This document shows, piece after piece, positions 1 to 10,700 of a DNA stretch of 64,000 nucleotides (position 1 is its first letter; every line of letters starts with the position of its first letter). This DNA comes from Hepsetus odoe (Eukaryota; Chordata; Actinopteri; Characiformes; Hepsetidae). The notes under the pieces were generated by a model. The model ran no database searches. It was not told the DNA's origin and saw only the letters and a list, made by a program, of their open reading frames with translations. The stretch spans positions 30,630,397 through 30,694,396 of the forward strand of contig CM029366.1 of the NCBI GenBank assembly GCA_017165825.1, read 5' to 3'. The position numbers were made by a program, and so were the translations under genes.

Positions 1-660
1 TGCACTGTAGAGAACTTTAAAAAGGTCCCAATTGTTGGGCATATCGGTAAGAAGACAGACGAATGAAGTGATGGGACTCAGGAGCAAAAAACGAGGTCAT
101 GAGACTGATCAGGTTTTCCATCAATAGGTTTGTTCTGCCCTGTTGGCACTGGCATGACATTTCCAGTATTCACTGGGCTCAAACTGAACGAGGCCTCAGG
201 ACTCATCATTAGACAGGGTTTCTGATGTTTACACACTTCACCAAGCCGGGTAACTTTCCCTGTTAAACCCTTTTTACTCAAGCTGTGATTAATCCTGCAC
301 ATGAATGTGTGATTTTTAACAGCCAGCAGAGTGCATAAAGGTAGAAAACAAAGAGTAATAAGCAGTGTAATAAATTCTTTATATTCTTCATTTGTAGACA
401 GGATTTGCTTCCTCTGCTCCAAGTTGATTTGTTCGTGAAAAAATGACTGAAAGGGTTCAGCTCAGCAAGACTGTTTGGTGCAAGAGCTGCTTATGAAGCG
501 AAATCCTGAATTTTATCTGCCTTTGAGCAAGTCAGGCCTGCAGAATGAGTAGAGGTCTGACAGTTAATCCAAAATTACACTTTTTTCAGTCTAAGATCGG
601 CAGGTAAGCAAGACATACTGCTTCGTGAGAAGTGGAAACAGTGGAAAGACCTTGCATGTT
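1..660. other. Downstream flank of nelfcd, nothing recognised
   Basis: AT-rich unique-looking sequence. The 114-codon minus-strand reading frame here begins at a TTG, has no recognisable domain and is not called. Confidence 0.4.
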
Positions 661-696
661 AATTTTGTAATAAAAACTCAATTTTTATAATTACAA

Positions 697-1026
697 TTTA
701 TTAATAGAAAAGCACCTATCATACAAAAGGAAAGGGGGTTTGAAAAATAGAACGTTTTAAGAAAAACAATGACTTGTCACAACTTTTCACTTCACAATCA
801 AGAACAAGTCCTGACCTGGTCCAGGTGGTCCAGGTCTGAAAAATACAAATGTGCTATCAGTTACACCACAACAAACCATCTTTGGTGGAATATCAAAAGC
901 AAAAACTGACCCCAGATCATCTCTCACTCCACCAAGTACAGTCATCCAGGAATTTTGACTTCTTAAGTCGATGTTTGTTGATATTAATCAGAATTAGTCA
1001 AGGTTTATTGACTTTCAAGGCTGGTC
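697..1026 (-). other. nelfcd: nelfcd 3' UTR and candidate poly(A) signal
   Basis: The sequence after the nelfcd stop is not coding. AATAAA on the minus strand at 702-697, 325 nt past the stop, is the first canonical poly(A) signal seen, so cleavage at about 670-685 is inferred. Confidence 0.5.
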
Positions 1027-1061
1027 TCAGTTCACCATGATGAAGTTGGATTTGCAGTGTG
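1027..1061 (-). CDS. nelfcd: nelfcd coding exon 15 with stop
   Basis: Two carried bases complete Ala, then [10 protein letters not shown] and TGA at 1029-1027. Acceptor cttcttcag. This is the invariant family C-terminus. Confidence 0.95.
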
Positions 1062-3582
1062 CTGAAGAAGAAAACAGAACAAACGGAAGTAAGTCTGAGG
1101 GTTAAAAGGATAAACGACTATATCCTGTCACAGCACGCTTCCTGAGGTGCAAGGCAACTACAGAAACGAGTGAAAGGCACATTAAAAACTACAGCGCATG
1201 GACTACCTAGAGTTTTGATTATATTAAATCTGAGCACTATAATCTCACCTGGCTAGATTAAGGTTAACAGACTAAATAGAAGACTCACAGATGTACGTTT
1301 CTGCTGATGCTTTCATAAGAATCACACGCACACTATCAGAACAAGTAAGCCAGATTTCCTCATGCCCATCTAGAAACTGAGCCAAGTGTTCTGATATGGC
1401 AGCTTTATTGAAACATGCCTGTAATCTACTCACCAATGAATTCGGCCACAGGGTCGTGCTCTCCCTCGGTGCGAATGGTTCCAGCTATGCTATCGTTCTC
1501 CAGGATTGGTAAAAACAGCTGGACGAAATCAGACGTGTATGGTGGTGCAATTACATCTAGAACCTGTTGAAGGGGAAAGTTTAGAGTTTGTAAAATGATC
1601 TACAAGCATACAGACTGAACAATTACAATGTGGCATATTCGCTGGCACTTCCAAACCTGTACCTGAATAATTATTCTCTCAGTTTCTCTTAAAACTAATA
1701 TTTAAGTTTTTATTTAATCACTGTTTGAAGTACTTCCAGAATGTTTCCAGTGTGACTACATGGTACTGTCGTGAAAAATTGAAGTGTGAGCCTAAGTCTG
1801 AAACTTTTTCTAAGTCAGAAATGAAATGAAGTCAAAAATCAAGCGAAGTCAGAGAGATGCAGCACAACCAATTTACTGAAGAGTTTCAGCAGGCGTGGTC
1901 CAGTGGGAGCAGCTCCAAATGCTCATCCCAACTTCGGACTTTAAATACATTTTAATCCCCTTTAAAATTTACATAAATCCATCCCATTTATAGTTTTCCA
2001 CCAATAATATTCAATGCTTTCATGATTAGCACCTCAGTTCCCCCCACCTTTGCCCCTTTACCAACAATAGACAAAGGTCCTTTTACTGATGACTCCCTGT
2101 CTTGTCCACCACCTGTATTTCAAGGTTTCTTCGCATCCAGTTTCCCAATTGTGAGTGCGGCTGCTTGATTAGAACTGTAACTGTTCACTACCGGCTGTCT
2201 ATGAGCACTATTGTTCAATTAAAAATGTATCTCTCTTCTGCTGGATGTTTTCTGGGAACTCTTAAGAGATAACGCAAGACACCGGACAAAATGTAACTAT
2301 TTGCAGGTACAACTACTTGCTTTCCCATGGGAACTTGATGGTGTGAGACACTGTAGGACAGGGACAAAAGTAAAGGGACAAAAGTAAAGGGATTTTTACT
2401 ATAGTACATGGTCACATTCCAGTGTGACCAGGTGACCACATTTAACACTTTAGAAAAGTTTACATACATAAGGACTGTTGCCGATTTGCAGTTGAGGCTC
2501 AAATTTTGCAGCTTGAAGAATAAATATAAGCTTGAAACAGAAATGTAACAAAAATAAACCACTATCATTCGCCACAGGCCTCACCTCAGTGACAAAATAT
2601 CTGATGAGCGAGATGTCTGTGTTCAGTTTCTCAAGACATTTTCGGATGTAGCTGACCACAGGCAGCACGTAGCCTCGACTCAGCAGGTGAACCATGCGGT
2701 CAAGCAACGTCTTTTTCAGCTCCAGCTAAGAACACACACACACACACCCCTCAGGTCCCCAATAACATTACAGACATTTTTGCAGGGTTATCCTTTCTGT
2801 GTGCGCTTTCAGTGTAAACCAACCTGCTCCATGACATCGAGCTGAGAGTGCTCCGTCTCAAAGAGTTTAACAAGCAGCTGCAGAACCTGAGGGTGGAGGA
2901 GCTGATGGCACGTACTGATCTGACGAGGAAACATACATTATGCACAGACGGTGAATTGTTTGTGGAGCTGGTATAGATCAGGATCAGGATTACGCAGTGT
3001 CATTTTTGAAAACATCTGTTTCCAAATGTTGGTGTCAATTTTTACCTCATCCAGCAAAGCCAAATGGACAGGCGTGTGGTCTGTCTGCAGCTGAAAGTAA
3101 CGAGGTTCAGATACTGTCCAGTCGACCCACTTAAGTACTCCCATTGCTACTACTGGAAACCTGAGAGAGAGACAGAGAGGTGTTAGAAACTCTTGATGGC
3201 ACAAAGACACTGAGGACGCAACTACACCACATTAAATGTTGTGTGAGCGTGAAGAACATTTAAGAAGTACAAAGAACCATCAAAAAGCTTAAAAAGTGGC
3301 AGCGGTGGCCTAGTGGTTATGGAGTCAGCCCCAGGATTGGAACGTTGTGGGTTAGAATCCCAGACCAGCAGGTTGCCCTGCGGTACACTTCAGCAAGGTA
3401 CTGTCACCATCACTGCTCCCCAGCTGCTTTAAATAGCTGCCCCCGCTGCTCGGTGTGTGTGGGTGAAAAGCACAGGTTAAATTTTGTTGTCTCTCAGTGT
3501 GTGTTGTGTATTTACAATGACAAATAGTCACTTTCACTTAAAATAGTCACATCCAAAAAGTTTTATTTAAAAAAAATAATAG

Positions 3583-3632
<50 letters not shown>

Positions 3633-6600
3633 GCAACTATTCCCAAAAAAAGGTGGAAATTCTTTAAAATATTCCAAACACAGTTTGTTGCAGGAACAAT
3701 TTAATTCAATTTTCAATTCAAAATCAATTTTTTTAATTAAATAATTTGTTAATCGTTCAAAAGCTTGACTCTGGATTCTTCTTTTATTTATTTTTTTTTG
3801 TATGTTTGCTTTTGTTTGGCTTTTATTTTTTGTCATTTAAAAAACCTAATTTACAGGTAAAACCTATTAGTTATTTAAAAGTTTACCCAAACTGTATACT
3901 GTTTAGGCTTTAGAAAATTACAGCATTTTAAATTTACAACATTTATACAGGAGTCAACAACTGTCAGCATCTGTTATGATACAAAACCAGCCAGTAAATA
4001 TGCGGTTACTCATAAATCCATCAGACCTTAATACAAACCAACCGATACATCACCAGGCACCATGATGTATTTTTCTCATGTTGCATAAGATGCAAGTCTT
4101 TAATATACACTGATGTTCAAAAATTTTGAATGGATGTTGATTAACATAAACCATTTATTATTCAACTATTCAACTATTAATTATTCAAGCTTTAAACAAT
4201 TGCTAAATATTTCAATCACAGTATGAAGCTATAAATAAAAGGTGAAGAAATGCTAGGCATGTCCAGATTGATGAACAGAGCTTCTTTCAGAGACTGAAAA
4301 AACTGCAGAACATCAAAAATAATGTTCCAACAAAATCTATGATAAATAATAGCAATAAAGTCATTGCTCGGTTAAGTGAAAGTGACTATTCTCATCACTG
4401 TGAGTACACGGCACCACAATGAAATTACAGCTCTGCATTTTACCCACACACAAACACGTGCAGCAAGGGGTAGCCACAGAAAGCATCAGCGCAGAAGTGA
4501 CGGGGACAGTAACTTGCTCAAGGGTACCTCAGGGCAACCTACTTGTACGGGATTCAAACCCACGATCTTCTGATCCAGGAGAGGCCAACTCCCTAACCAC
4601 AGTAATGACTTGAACTGTGTGTCTACAAACCTGATACACTGGTACAAGGTGCTGAGTTCTGCCACTAGCTCTGTAGCTCCTTTATTTTCATTACAGCACA
4701 GATTATGGACCGTTTCAATGGCTTTGGACGTGGACTTCAGCTCATCTTTATTGATACTGACACGCTTGTTCTGCATTAAACAAAGACACATGCTTAAAGA
4801 TCAGTGCAAAGCAAGTTCATGAATAAACCTGGAGAATTTTAGTGAACTGATGCAGGTGAAAAGAGAAATACTTTTCCTGTGACACAGTGGTTTGATTGGG
4901 AGCCACTGACCTGACTAAGCACAGAGATTATATTTAAAATAATCTGCAGCGCCCCTTATTTTAAATACTCAGATGTGGCAGAAACAAGCAACCATTAATA
5001 AAAATAGTATTTATACCTTCTTCCACGTCTCGACTACACTGGCTGCATAAGCCAGAATGTGAATGTACTTGTGCTTGTGGTCCTGGTTGATTTTGGCCCC
5101 AGGTTTAAACAGAGACTGCATAAAAAGATCCAAGAAGGCTGGAACCCGGATCTACAAACAGAGAGAGCATTAAAGTTGGATTTGTAGCTTTGTTAAATAG
5201 TACTGACAACACCGAGTAACAACAGAACATGGTCGTATTATGGTGCACTTACAGTCTATACCTAAAGTTTTCAGACCCCAAGGAGTTTATGAATTTGTTG
5301 CTTCAGACTAAAATCGATTCATTGTTATCTCATCAATCTACACACAATACTCCACATCAGATCTAGAGCAGTGTTAAATTGTAAGTGTGAATTCTGGTCA
5401 TGTTGCATTCACCCAATCAGGAGACTGCTGGTGTTTGATGATGTAAACTGCATTAAAATATTACTGCATTGATAATGTGCTAGTCTTTTGTACACTTTTA
5501 TTATATTATTCCCTTAATTATAACATACGAGGTTCAATATGTGCTTTTAAGAAGCCAATCTGTACAGCTAAAACCTGCATGACGCTTTGGTTAATCAAAA
5601 AATATTAACTCTAAAAATACTGATGCTCGAACATGCAGCCAACTGAAATGACCAATGGAAATGTACCTCTCCACAAATGAACAGCCTCAAACAATTAACA
5701 TGGATACTGAACTAACATTCAATAGAAAAAGACTAACCAGTTCTACAGGGGGAGGGTCCATGCTACTGAACATCTTGAAAAGGACGGTGATATCTGCCGG
5801 GTTAAGCGCCCCTTTGGACAGCATGGCGCCCAGAGCCTGGCAGGCACGTGGGTATGCTGCTGCTGTTCCCAGGGCCAATGTGATCTGGCTGGCATCATGC
5901 CCACTATGAGAACAACATGCAAAGTAAATAAACTGCATTTTTCAGAAAAAAAAAAGAAGCATCATAGTACATAGGTGTCTAGATGACCAAATGATGTGGA
6001 ATTTAATTCTATTTTGCTGCCTTGGTACCCTTATGTAATGTTTCCATAATAAATATGATAATATATTTGTCTGTGATCATCCAATCATGGGTCCACGTTC
6101 ATAACTGCAATTTAAAACTTTGCTCCACCTCTGAAGCGCGCATTTCTGCACTTCCTGCCCAATACGACGCACAGCTGATCCGCCCTGCTCCTCTTGTGCC
6201 AGAATGGACATCATAGCCTGAGCAAACAGGTACGTGTGCTCACCGTGACAAACCATCTTCTGCTCAATAAACACACACACATACGAGAAAGAAAAATGCA
6301 TATTAAGGCAAAGAGCTTCATATTTCAGGAAGCTATCTTTTTCTTCAAACATTGGTTGGTATTTGTAGATTTGTGGAGCTGCCAGGAAAGAGGAGGGACA
6401 AAGGGGGGTTTTATGGATGTGGCAAGAGAGGACATGCAGGCAGTTGGTCCGAAGGAGGAAGATGCAGAAGACAGGAAGAAATGGAGATGGCCCACCCCCA
6501 TGGCAACCTATAAATACTAATATACATATTAACTTCTAGATTTTTTCATCTCCATCTTAGGACAGCACAGATGGACTCATGGACTCACAGCAAACTCAGG

Positions 6601-9600
6601 AAGATTCTTCTCCAGGTTCTGTTCTCCTCCGTCAAGCAGCGTGGACAGGGAGGTGCGCAGGACTCTCGAGAAAACCTCCAACTGTTGACAAGCTGTAGAC
6701 ACACTAGTGATCTCTCCCTGGTACCCGGCATCTGAGATCAGCTAATCAAATGCAAAAAACAGGCAGTGAGGATGTCTGTGACATGGTTAAAGACAGAAAC
6801 ATAAAAACACACAATCACAGGGTCCTGAGTGCCACAACTGTCTAAGCAGTTCAATCTGCAGTGATGTCACAGTCATGTTTGATAATAGAGTGAATTTGCA
6901 TATACAAATGAATGAGAAAAAAGTACTGAAACAAAAAACACTTTAGGCTTCTTTGGAGGTTAAAACAATACTTTCTTTTGAAACTTCTTATCTGTGAGGT
7001 TTGCTTTACAGACGCAGTGATACTGCTATTCCTCACCTTGACTGTGAAGTTGAGCATCAGGCAGTCTGGATGGGCTTCAGCAAGTTTGTAGAAGAGATCT
7101 CTCCATGTAGTGTGTGCTATCATCTGCTCCAACCATGCTGGTGTCTGAAAGGAGCACATCCTTAATGCAACTCAATTCAAACTAAATAATCGCATAGAAA
7201 ATGTAGACAAGCATTTGTGTAAATGATGTATAAATCATAAAATATATATATATATAGATAAAACTTGAAAAATATTCCAAGTAGCCAATCTGATTGTCCG
7301 TTTACTGCTCTAGTATAGTAATGAGACGAGGATGTTTTTTTTTTTTTAGATGTAACATAAAAGTAGTATTTTGATCTAATTAACAAGCCTTACAAAGGCA
7401 TCTATTTAATGCTACAACAGTGCTAGATACTGTCATTTCTGGAATATTCTAAGAGGTTCCACTAATCTAGGTAGTGATAAAACATGAGGAGCTTTAGAGC
7501 AGTTAATGAGGAGAATTTCAGATCATCCTCATCGGGTCACTAACACTATGAGCTGCATGTCCTCAGGGACAAGGAATGAAAGTTTGGATTACTGAATGAT
7601 CCGCTGCTACAGAACTGACTTTAAAATATCTTTTCTGGTGAAAGGAATGTTATGCATCTTTTGAAAGTGAAAGTGACTACCCTCGTCATTGTGAAACGCA
7701 GCACAACTAAACCCAACGAAATTCAACCACTGCGTTTCACCCATACACACACATGCAGCAGGAGGCAGCTATTGAAAGCGCCCGGTTAGCAGTGACAGGG
7801 ACAGTACCTTGCTCAAGGGTACCTCAGGGCAACCTACAGGTGAGGGAATAAAACCCACAATCTTCCGATCTGGGGCAACTCCCTAACCACTAGGCCACCG
7901 CTGCCACATTGAAAGCCATAGTAATACGTTTAGATCCCATTTCTGCATATTTGGCTTCCAAAGAGAATTTCTTGTATTTTTAATGTGTTGTTGAAGAACA
8001 TTTCTTCAGGCTTCCTGAAGGACAGTTTTTGACTCTCATTCTCAGTCCAGACTCGCGGCCGACCAGTTCCAGAAGCCGAAGCAGTTTGGATTAATCTCCA
8101 CAGAGAACGGAAAACAAAAGGCTGTGCTGAAGAATAACTGTGATCAAAACAAATATTGAATTTGGACAGAATTCTACAAACTTCTTTTGTTATAGACTGT
8201 TTGTGTCTTTTACAAGCATATTTGTTTGTCTCATTTGGGGCAGCAGTGGCCATGTTTGGGGACTAGGGTCGGAAGGTCGTGGGATCGAATCCCAGCCCTG
8301 TAAGTTGCCCTGAGGTACCCTTGAGCAAGGTACCGTCCCCATCACTGCCCCCTCCTGTGTGTTTGGGTTAAACGCAGAGGTTGAATTTTGTTGTTTCACT
8401 GTGTGCCGTGTTTCACAATAACAAAATAGTCAGTTTTACACAGCACCGTATGACAGGCTTGCTTGTGGTATATGATCAATGTAATCCTTTATTTTCAGAA
8501 AACCTTATCAGTCACTCTCCCATTGGTACTCTATCGACAAACTGCTGTCCTCTTCAGGTTAATTCACTTACTCCCTCTAATTTGGAAGATCAACCAAAAA
8601 TGAGAGCAATTTAATGCCCTGGAAGAGGACAGATTTTGATATTTGACTGTTACTTTAAATGGATATTTGAGGATGCAATTATTCTGCTCTGAAAACACTA
8701 TTTAAAGCTTATAGAAATAAATCCAGTCTTTTTCAAATCAAATATCTTTCCTATCTCGATCAGCGGATATTTATATGAAAGATATTAGATTTTTGATATT
8801 TGATTTTAAATGCAGCAAAATTTCTCAAATCTTTAGGAAACCCAAAATCAGTGCCTGCTCAAAAGAGCATGGGAGGACGTTAATTTAGGCCATATCTTGC
8901 AATACACAGATATGGAAGAATGATACGCTCTACTCATTCATTGAGGTTCCTCCTTTCATTTGTTTTTTCATTTGGCTGTTTTGAAATATCATGCTTTTCT
9001 AATAAAAAAAAAAATCAAAAACAACTAAAGAGACCTCACCTCTCCCTCAACAGTGAAAATAGAGTCAGCTTTTTGTGGGTCGAAGTGCTTGATAAGGAGG
9101 CTCTTAAGATGGTTCTCGACTCGTTCCTGCACCTGAGCTGGCTCCATACCTATACACACACACACATTTAAATCACTATGTGCTGCAGGAAACAGATTTC
9201 TTTCCGATACTTTCTTACGGTCGCCACAGTCGCACCCATTTGAATGAGCCACTCTGCCAGCAGGTTGACGGTCTGAGCCACTGCAGAGTAATTCTCAGAG
9301 AGGAGCTGGATGACATGCTCAGGTGAACCACCTGCCTGGAAATATCTGTGAAAAAGCAAAAGACTTGATACACATGTATGTTTGGCTTGCCATGACATCA
9401 GATCAGATCTCCCTCTCTGACACACACACTTGATTTCACAGGTTACCCACGTTTTCAAAGTGTTGAACACTGTGGGCTCCATGATATAGTCTCTGCTGGA
9501 GAACTTTTGCAGGCATTCCTCCTGGACTTTGCCATCAGCTTCTCCATCTGTGTATCCATCCTCCTGCAGACAGAAACAGCACTTAAAGGCGGTCCCACTT

Positions 9601-10431
9601 TGCTGATTGTGCTGCTGTTGCGCCTGCTTTCTGACAGGCACCTGAATGGGGGTGAGTGGTGGCCTAGTGCTTAGGAACTTGACCCTAAGACTAGGGGGTC
9701 ATAGGTTCAAATCCTAGACAAGTAGGCTACCCTGAGGTACCCTTGAGCAAGGTACTGCCCTGTCACTGCCCCCCAGGCACTTTAAACAGCTGCTCACTGC
9801 TGGACAGTGGGTGTGTGGGTGATGGCATTTTGTTGTTTCACTGTGTTTCACAATGACAAATGGTCACTTTCACTTTTATAATGTTTGCAATAACTGAGCA
9901 GCCCTAAAAGGCCCAGTGATCAGATGCTCACAGATTTGAGTCCCAGGTACGTAGGTTATACCAAGGGTATAAGGTACCTTCCCCAACATTGTTCTCAGGT
10001 CATTGAGTGCATGGCTAACTGGCTAACCTCAGTAAGATCAGTAGGTTACCCTGAAGTACCCTTAACACCAGCACTGCCCCCCCCATGACTGGAAGGTCGT
10101 AGGTTCGAGTCCCAGACCAGTAGTTTAACCTGAAGTACTGCTCCTCACCCTGCTCTGGATTTATGGCTGTTGCTCAGTGTGAGGGGTTAAATAGTTCAGT
10201 GTGTTTGGTGTGTTCAGAAGAGTCACTTTCAATGCATCTAAGGCACGATTTAAGGTGGAACGGGAAACGCCTACTGGAGGACGCTAGGCCAGCATGAGCG
10301 ATGTGAAGCGTTCAGTCTGCAAAATGGCGAGCGATAAACTTCATTTTCTCCATCACAGTTCAGTAAACGGAGCTGTTTCTCACCGCGTGGCCATCCCACT
10401 CTGCAACACCGCTGTAATACTCTTCATCCAT
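1027..10431 (-). CDS. nelfcd: NELF complex subunit C/D (TH1-like), 15 coding exons
   Basis: Subunit of the negative elongation factor complex, which with DSIF holds RNA polymerase II at promoter-proximal pause sites in the nucleus (family knowledge, TH1 family). Joining exons 10384-10431, 9451-9563, 9236-9345, 9040-9149, 7037-7144, 6589-6741, 6129-6259, 5738-5903, 5017-5151, 4631-4770, 3046-3160, 2824-2919, 2585-2725, 1434-1563 and 1027-1061 gives 1731 nt: 576 residues plus TGA. That is close to the usual vertebrate length of 580-590. Every junction is GT/AG and keeps phase. The protein matches vertebrate NELF-C/D almost throughout, for example [27 protein letters not shown] and [10 protein letters not shown] at the C-terminus. 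The acidic N-terminus (MDEEYYSG) is shorter than in mammals. It lies downstream of gnas on the same strand, as in mammals. No break or frameshift was found. Confidence 0.97.
1434..1563 (-). CDS. nelfcd: nelfcd coding exon 14
   Basis: [20 protein letters not shown] to EHDPVAEFI plus one base, donor G|gtgagt, acceptor caacag. Not covered by a long ORF, but matches the family residue for residue. Confidence 0.95.
1564..2584. other. nelfcd: nelfcd intron 13, no internal feature recognised
   Basis: About 1 kb of intron between exons 13 and 14. No SINE or microsatellite of note was seen. A short direct repeat (gggacaaaagtaaa, twice) lies near 2360-2390. Confidence 0.5.
2585..2725 (-). CDS. nelfcd: nelfcd coding exon 13
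   Basis: Forty-seven codons [20 protein letters not shown] to SLIRYFVTE, donor GAG|gtgagg. The acceptor ttcttag follows a (TG)n run in the intron. Confidence 0.97.
2824..2919 (-). CDS. nelfcd: nelfcd coding exon 12
   Basis: Thirty-two codons [20 protein letters not shown] to DVMEQ, phase 0, acceptor cgtcag, donor CAG|gttggt. Confidence 0.95.
3046..3160 (-). CDS. nelfcd: nelfcd coding exon 11
   Basis: One carried base completes Arg, then [20 protein letters not shown] to HLALLDE, donor GAG|gtaaaa. Acceptor ctctcag. Confidence 0.97.
3298..3540 (+). repeat. tRNA-derived SINE (family A)
   Basis: Has a tRNA-like 5' head (ggcagcggtggcctagtgg, a box A-like promoter), the box B-like gttagaatcccagacc, a middle part in which cagcaaggtactgtcacc corresponds to the family core, and the tail tcactttcactta. 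It lies in nelfcd intron 10. About 25 copies of this family are scattered through the window; this one is near full length. Confidence 0.85.
3587..3624. repeat. (TA)n microsatellite
   Basis: About 19 uninterrupted TA dinucleotides in nelfcd intron 10. Confidence 0.95.
4375..4600 (-). repeat. tRNA-derived SINE (family A)
   Basis: Reverse-oriented full-length copy: begins aagtgaaagtgac (tail) and ends with the tRNA-like head ccctaaccac. The box B is seen as gggattcaaacccacg. It abuts the 3' side of nelfcd exon 10. Confidence 0.85.
4631..4770 (-). CDS. nelfcd: nelfcd coding exon 10
   Basis: [20 protein letters not shown] to LSTLYQCI plus two bases, donor AG|gtttgt. A minus-strand SINE sits in the intron just downstream. 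Confidence 0.97.
5017..5151 (-). CDS. nelfcd: nelfcd coding exon 9
   Basis: Forty-five codons, [18 protein letters not shown] to [12 protein letters not shown], acceptor tttgtag, donor AAG|gtataa. Phase 0 at both ends. Confidence 0.96.
5152..5737. other. nelfcd: nelfcd intron 8, nothing recognised
   Basis: AT-rich intron of 586 nt. No SINE or tandem repeat was identified. Confidence 0.5.
5738..5903 (-). CDS. nelfcd: nelfcd coding exon 8
   Basis: Encodes [18 protein letters not shown] through [16 protein letters not shown] to DPPPVEL (55 codons after one carried base), donor CTG|gttagt. Strongly conserved helical-repeat core of the family. Confidence 0.97.
6129..6259 (-). CDS. nelfcd: nelfcd coding exon 7
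   Basis: [16 protein letters not shown] through [20 protein letters not shown], ending with two bases of a split Ser codon at AG|gtggag. Acceptor tgagcag. Confidence 0.95.
6589..6741 (-). CDS. nelfcd: nelfcd coding exon 6
   Basis: Fifty-one codons from [13 protein letters not shown] through [15 protein letters not shown] to LPEFA, with acceptor gattag and donor gtgagt. No long ORF covers it, but frame and family match are clear. Confidence 0.93.
7037..7144 (-). CDS. nelfcd: nelfcd coding exon 5
   Basis: Exactly 36 codons, [20 protein letters not shown] to LMLNFTVK, phase 0 at both ends, donor AAG|gtgagg. Nearly identical to the mammalian segment. Confidence 0.97.
7663..7906 (-). repeat. tRNA-derived SINE (family A)
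   Basis: Full-length reverse copy in nelfcd intron 4, from gaaagtgaaagtgac to caccgctgcca. It retains ttgctcaagggtacctcagg, the reverse complement of the family core. Confidence 0.85.
7955..8225. mobile_element. DNA-transposon-like fragment
   Basis: Shares cttcctgaaggacagt, a ctctcattctcagtccag-like segment and a downstream taatcTccaca motif, in the same order, with 61070-61170 in tubb1 intron 1. The two are therefore diverged copies of one interspersed element, probably a Tc1-class or nonautonomous DNA transposon. No coding capacity is recognised. Confidence 0.45.
8237..8438 (+). repeat. tRNA-derived SINE (family A), 5' head rearranged
   Basis: Head lacks part of the tRNA-like region (ggggcagcagtggcc then gactagggtcgg), but the box B, cccttgagcaaggtaccg core and tail are present. 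In nelfcd intron 4. Confidence 0.8.
9040..9149 (-). CDS. nelfcd: nelfcd coding exon 4
   Basis: Encodes [15 protein letters not shown] through SIFTVEGE, ending in phase 0 at GAG|gtgagg. The acceptor is tgtgtgtatag, at the end of a short TG repeat with almost no pyrimidine tract. Confidence 0.93.
9236..9345 (-). CDS. nelfcd: nelfcd coding exon 3
   Basis: Encodes [15 protein letters not shown] through [11 protein letters not shown] plus one base. The donor that keeps frame is G|gtgcga, a weak match to consensus. A stronger-looking gtaaga lies 20 nt downstream but would shift the frame of exon 4. Confidence 0.9.
9451..9563 (-). CDS. nelfcd: nelfcd coding exon 2
   Basis: Begins [12 protein letters not shown] after acceptor tctgcag and runs through [17 protein letters not shown] to NTLK plus two bases (AC), before donor gtgggt. 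The split codon becomes Thr where mammals have Arg (NTLK-T-YFQ). Confidence 0.95.
9650..9876 (+). repeat. tRNA-derived SINE (family A)
   Basis: Near-complete copy in nelfcd intron 1: ggtgagtggtggcctagtgc head, cccttgagcaaggtactg core, tggtcactttcactttt tail. Confidence 0.85.
9920..10228 (+). repeat. Degenerate, partly duplicated SINE (family A)
   Basis: Two overlapping diverged fragments with aggttaccctgaagtaccc, gaaggtcgtaggttcgagtc and a final agagtcactttcaa. They probably represent two old insertions in tandem, right behind the better copy at 9650-9876. Confidence 0.6.
10251..10269 (+). repeat. Solo arm of a palindromic element
   Basis: TTTAAGGTGGAACGGGAAA, identical over 19 nt to the right arm of the palindromic element at 55420-55504. 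It lies about 115 nt inside nelfcd intron 1, next to the promoter. Confidence 0.6.
10384..10431 (-). CDS. nelfcd: nelfcd coding exon 1
   Basis: Sixteen codons, [16 protein letters not shown], ending in phase 0 at donor GCG|gtgaga. It is too short for an ORF scan and was found by looking for the acidic MDED/E-YY start typical of the family upstream of exon 2. The ATG is inside a CpG-rich stretch with NRF1-like sites just upstream, which fits a first exon. Confidence 0.88.
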
Positions 10432-10700
10432 CACCGGCTTTTAATAGCAGCGCGTTTAAAAAACCAAAACACGGCGCACTAAACTGAACGGCTCACGGTG
10501 TAAACACACCGCATTTAGGCACTGCTGCCCCCTACTGGTCTGGAGACATACTGCTGTGCGCCACTGCGCGTGCGCGCCCCAACTGGTCTGGAAACAGACT
10601 GAGTGCATCACTGCGCATGCGCGCCATTTGACCAGCTGCCCCCGCCCCCAAGTGATTCTCAGAATCATCGTTTCTTCAGTGGCCACAACTCAGTGAAGCT
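10432..10700 (-). promoter_or_regulatory. nelfcd: nelfcd promoter region
   Basis: GC- and CpG-rich stretch immediately upstream of the nelfcd ATG. It holds an exact NRF1-type site TGCGCATGCGCG (10612-10623) and a one-mismatch copy TGCGCGTGCGCG (10565-10576). There is no TATA box at a sensible distance. The transcription start is not resolved. A bidirectional role cannot be excluded, but no gene was found on the plus strand beyond it. Confidence 0.7.
10529..10625. repeat. 48-bp tandem duplication in nelfcd promoter
   Basis: Two units, about 10529-10577 and 10578-10625. Each has the order ACTGGTCTGGA, ACA-ACTG, then CACTGCGC followed by TGCGCGCC. Each unit ends in one NRF1-like site. Confidence 0.75.

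Noticed and set aside
3298..3380. tRNA gene-like box A/box B sequence
   Set aside because: It is the head of a SINE repeated about 25 times with the same tail. No cloverleaf with a proper acceptor stem was found. The same holds for the other copies.
10456..10686. 76-codon minus-strand frame upstream of nelfcd
   Set aside because: Covers the promoter duplication, does not resemble any NELF-C/D N-terminus and is out of register with exon 1, whose own ATG is at 10431.
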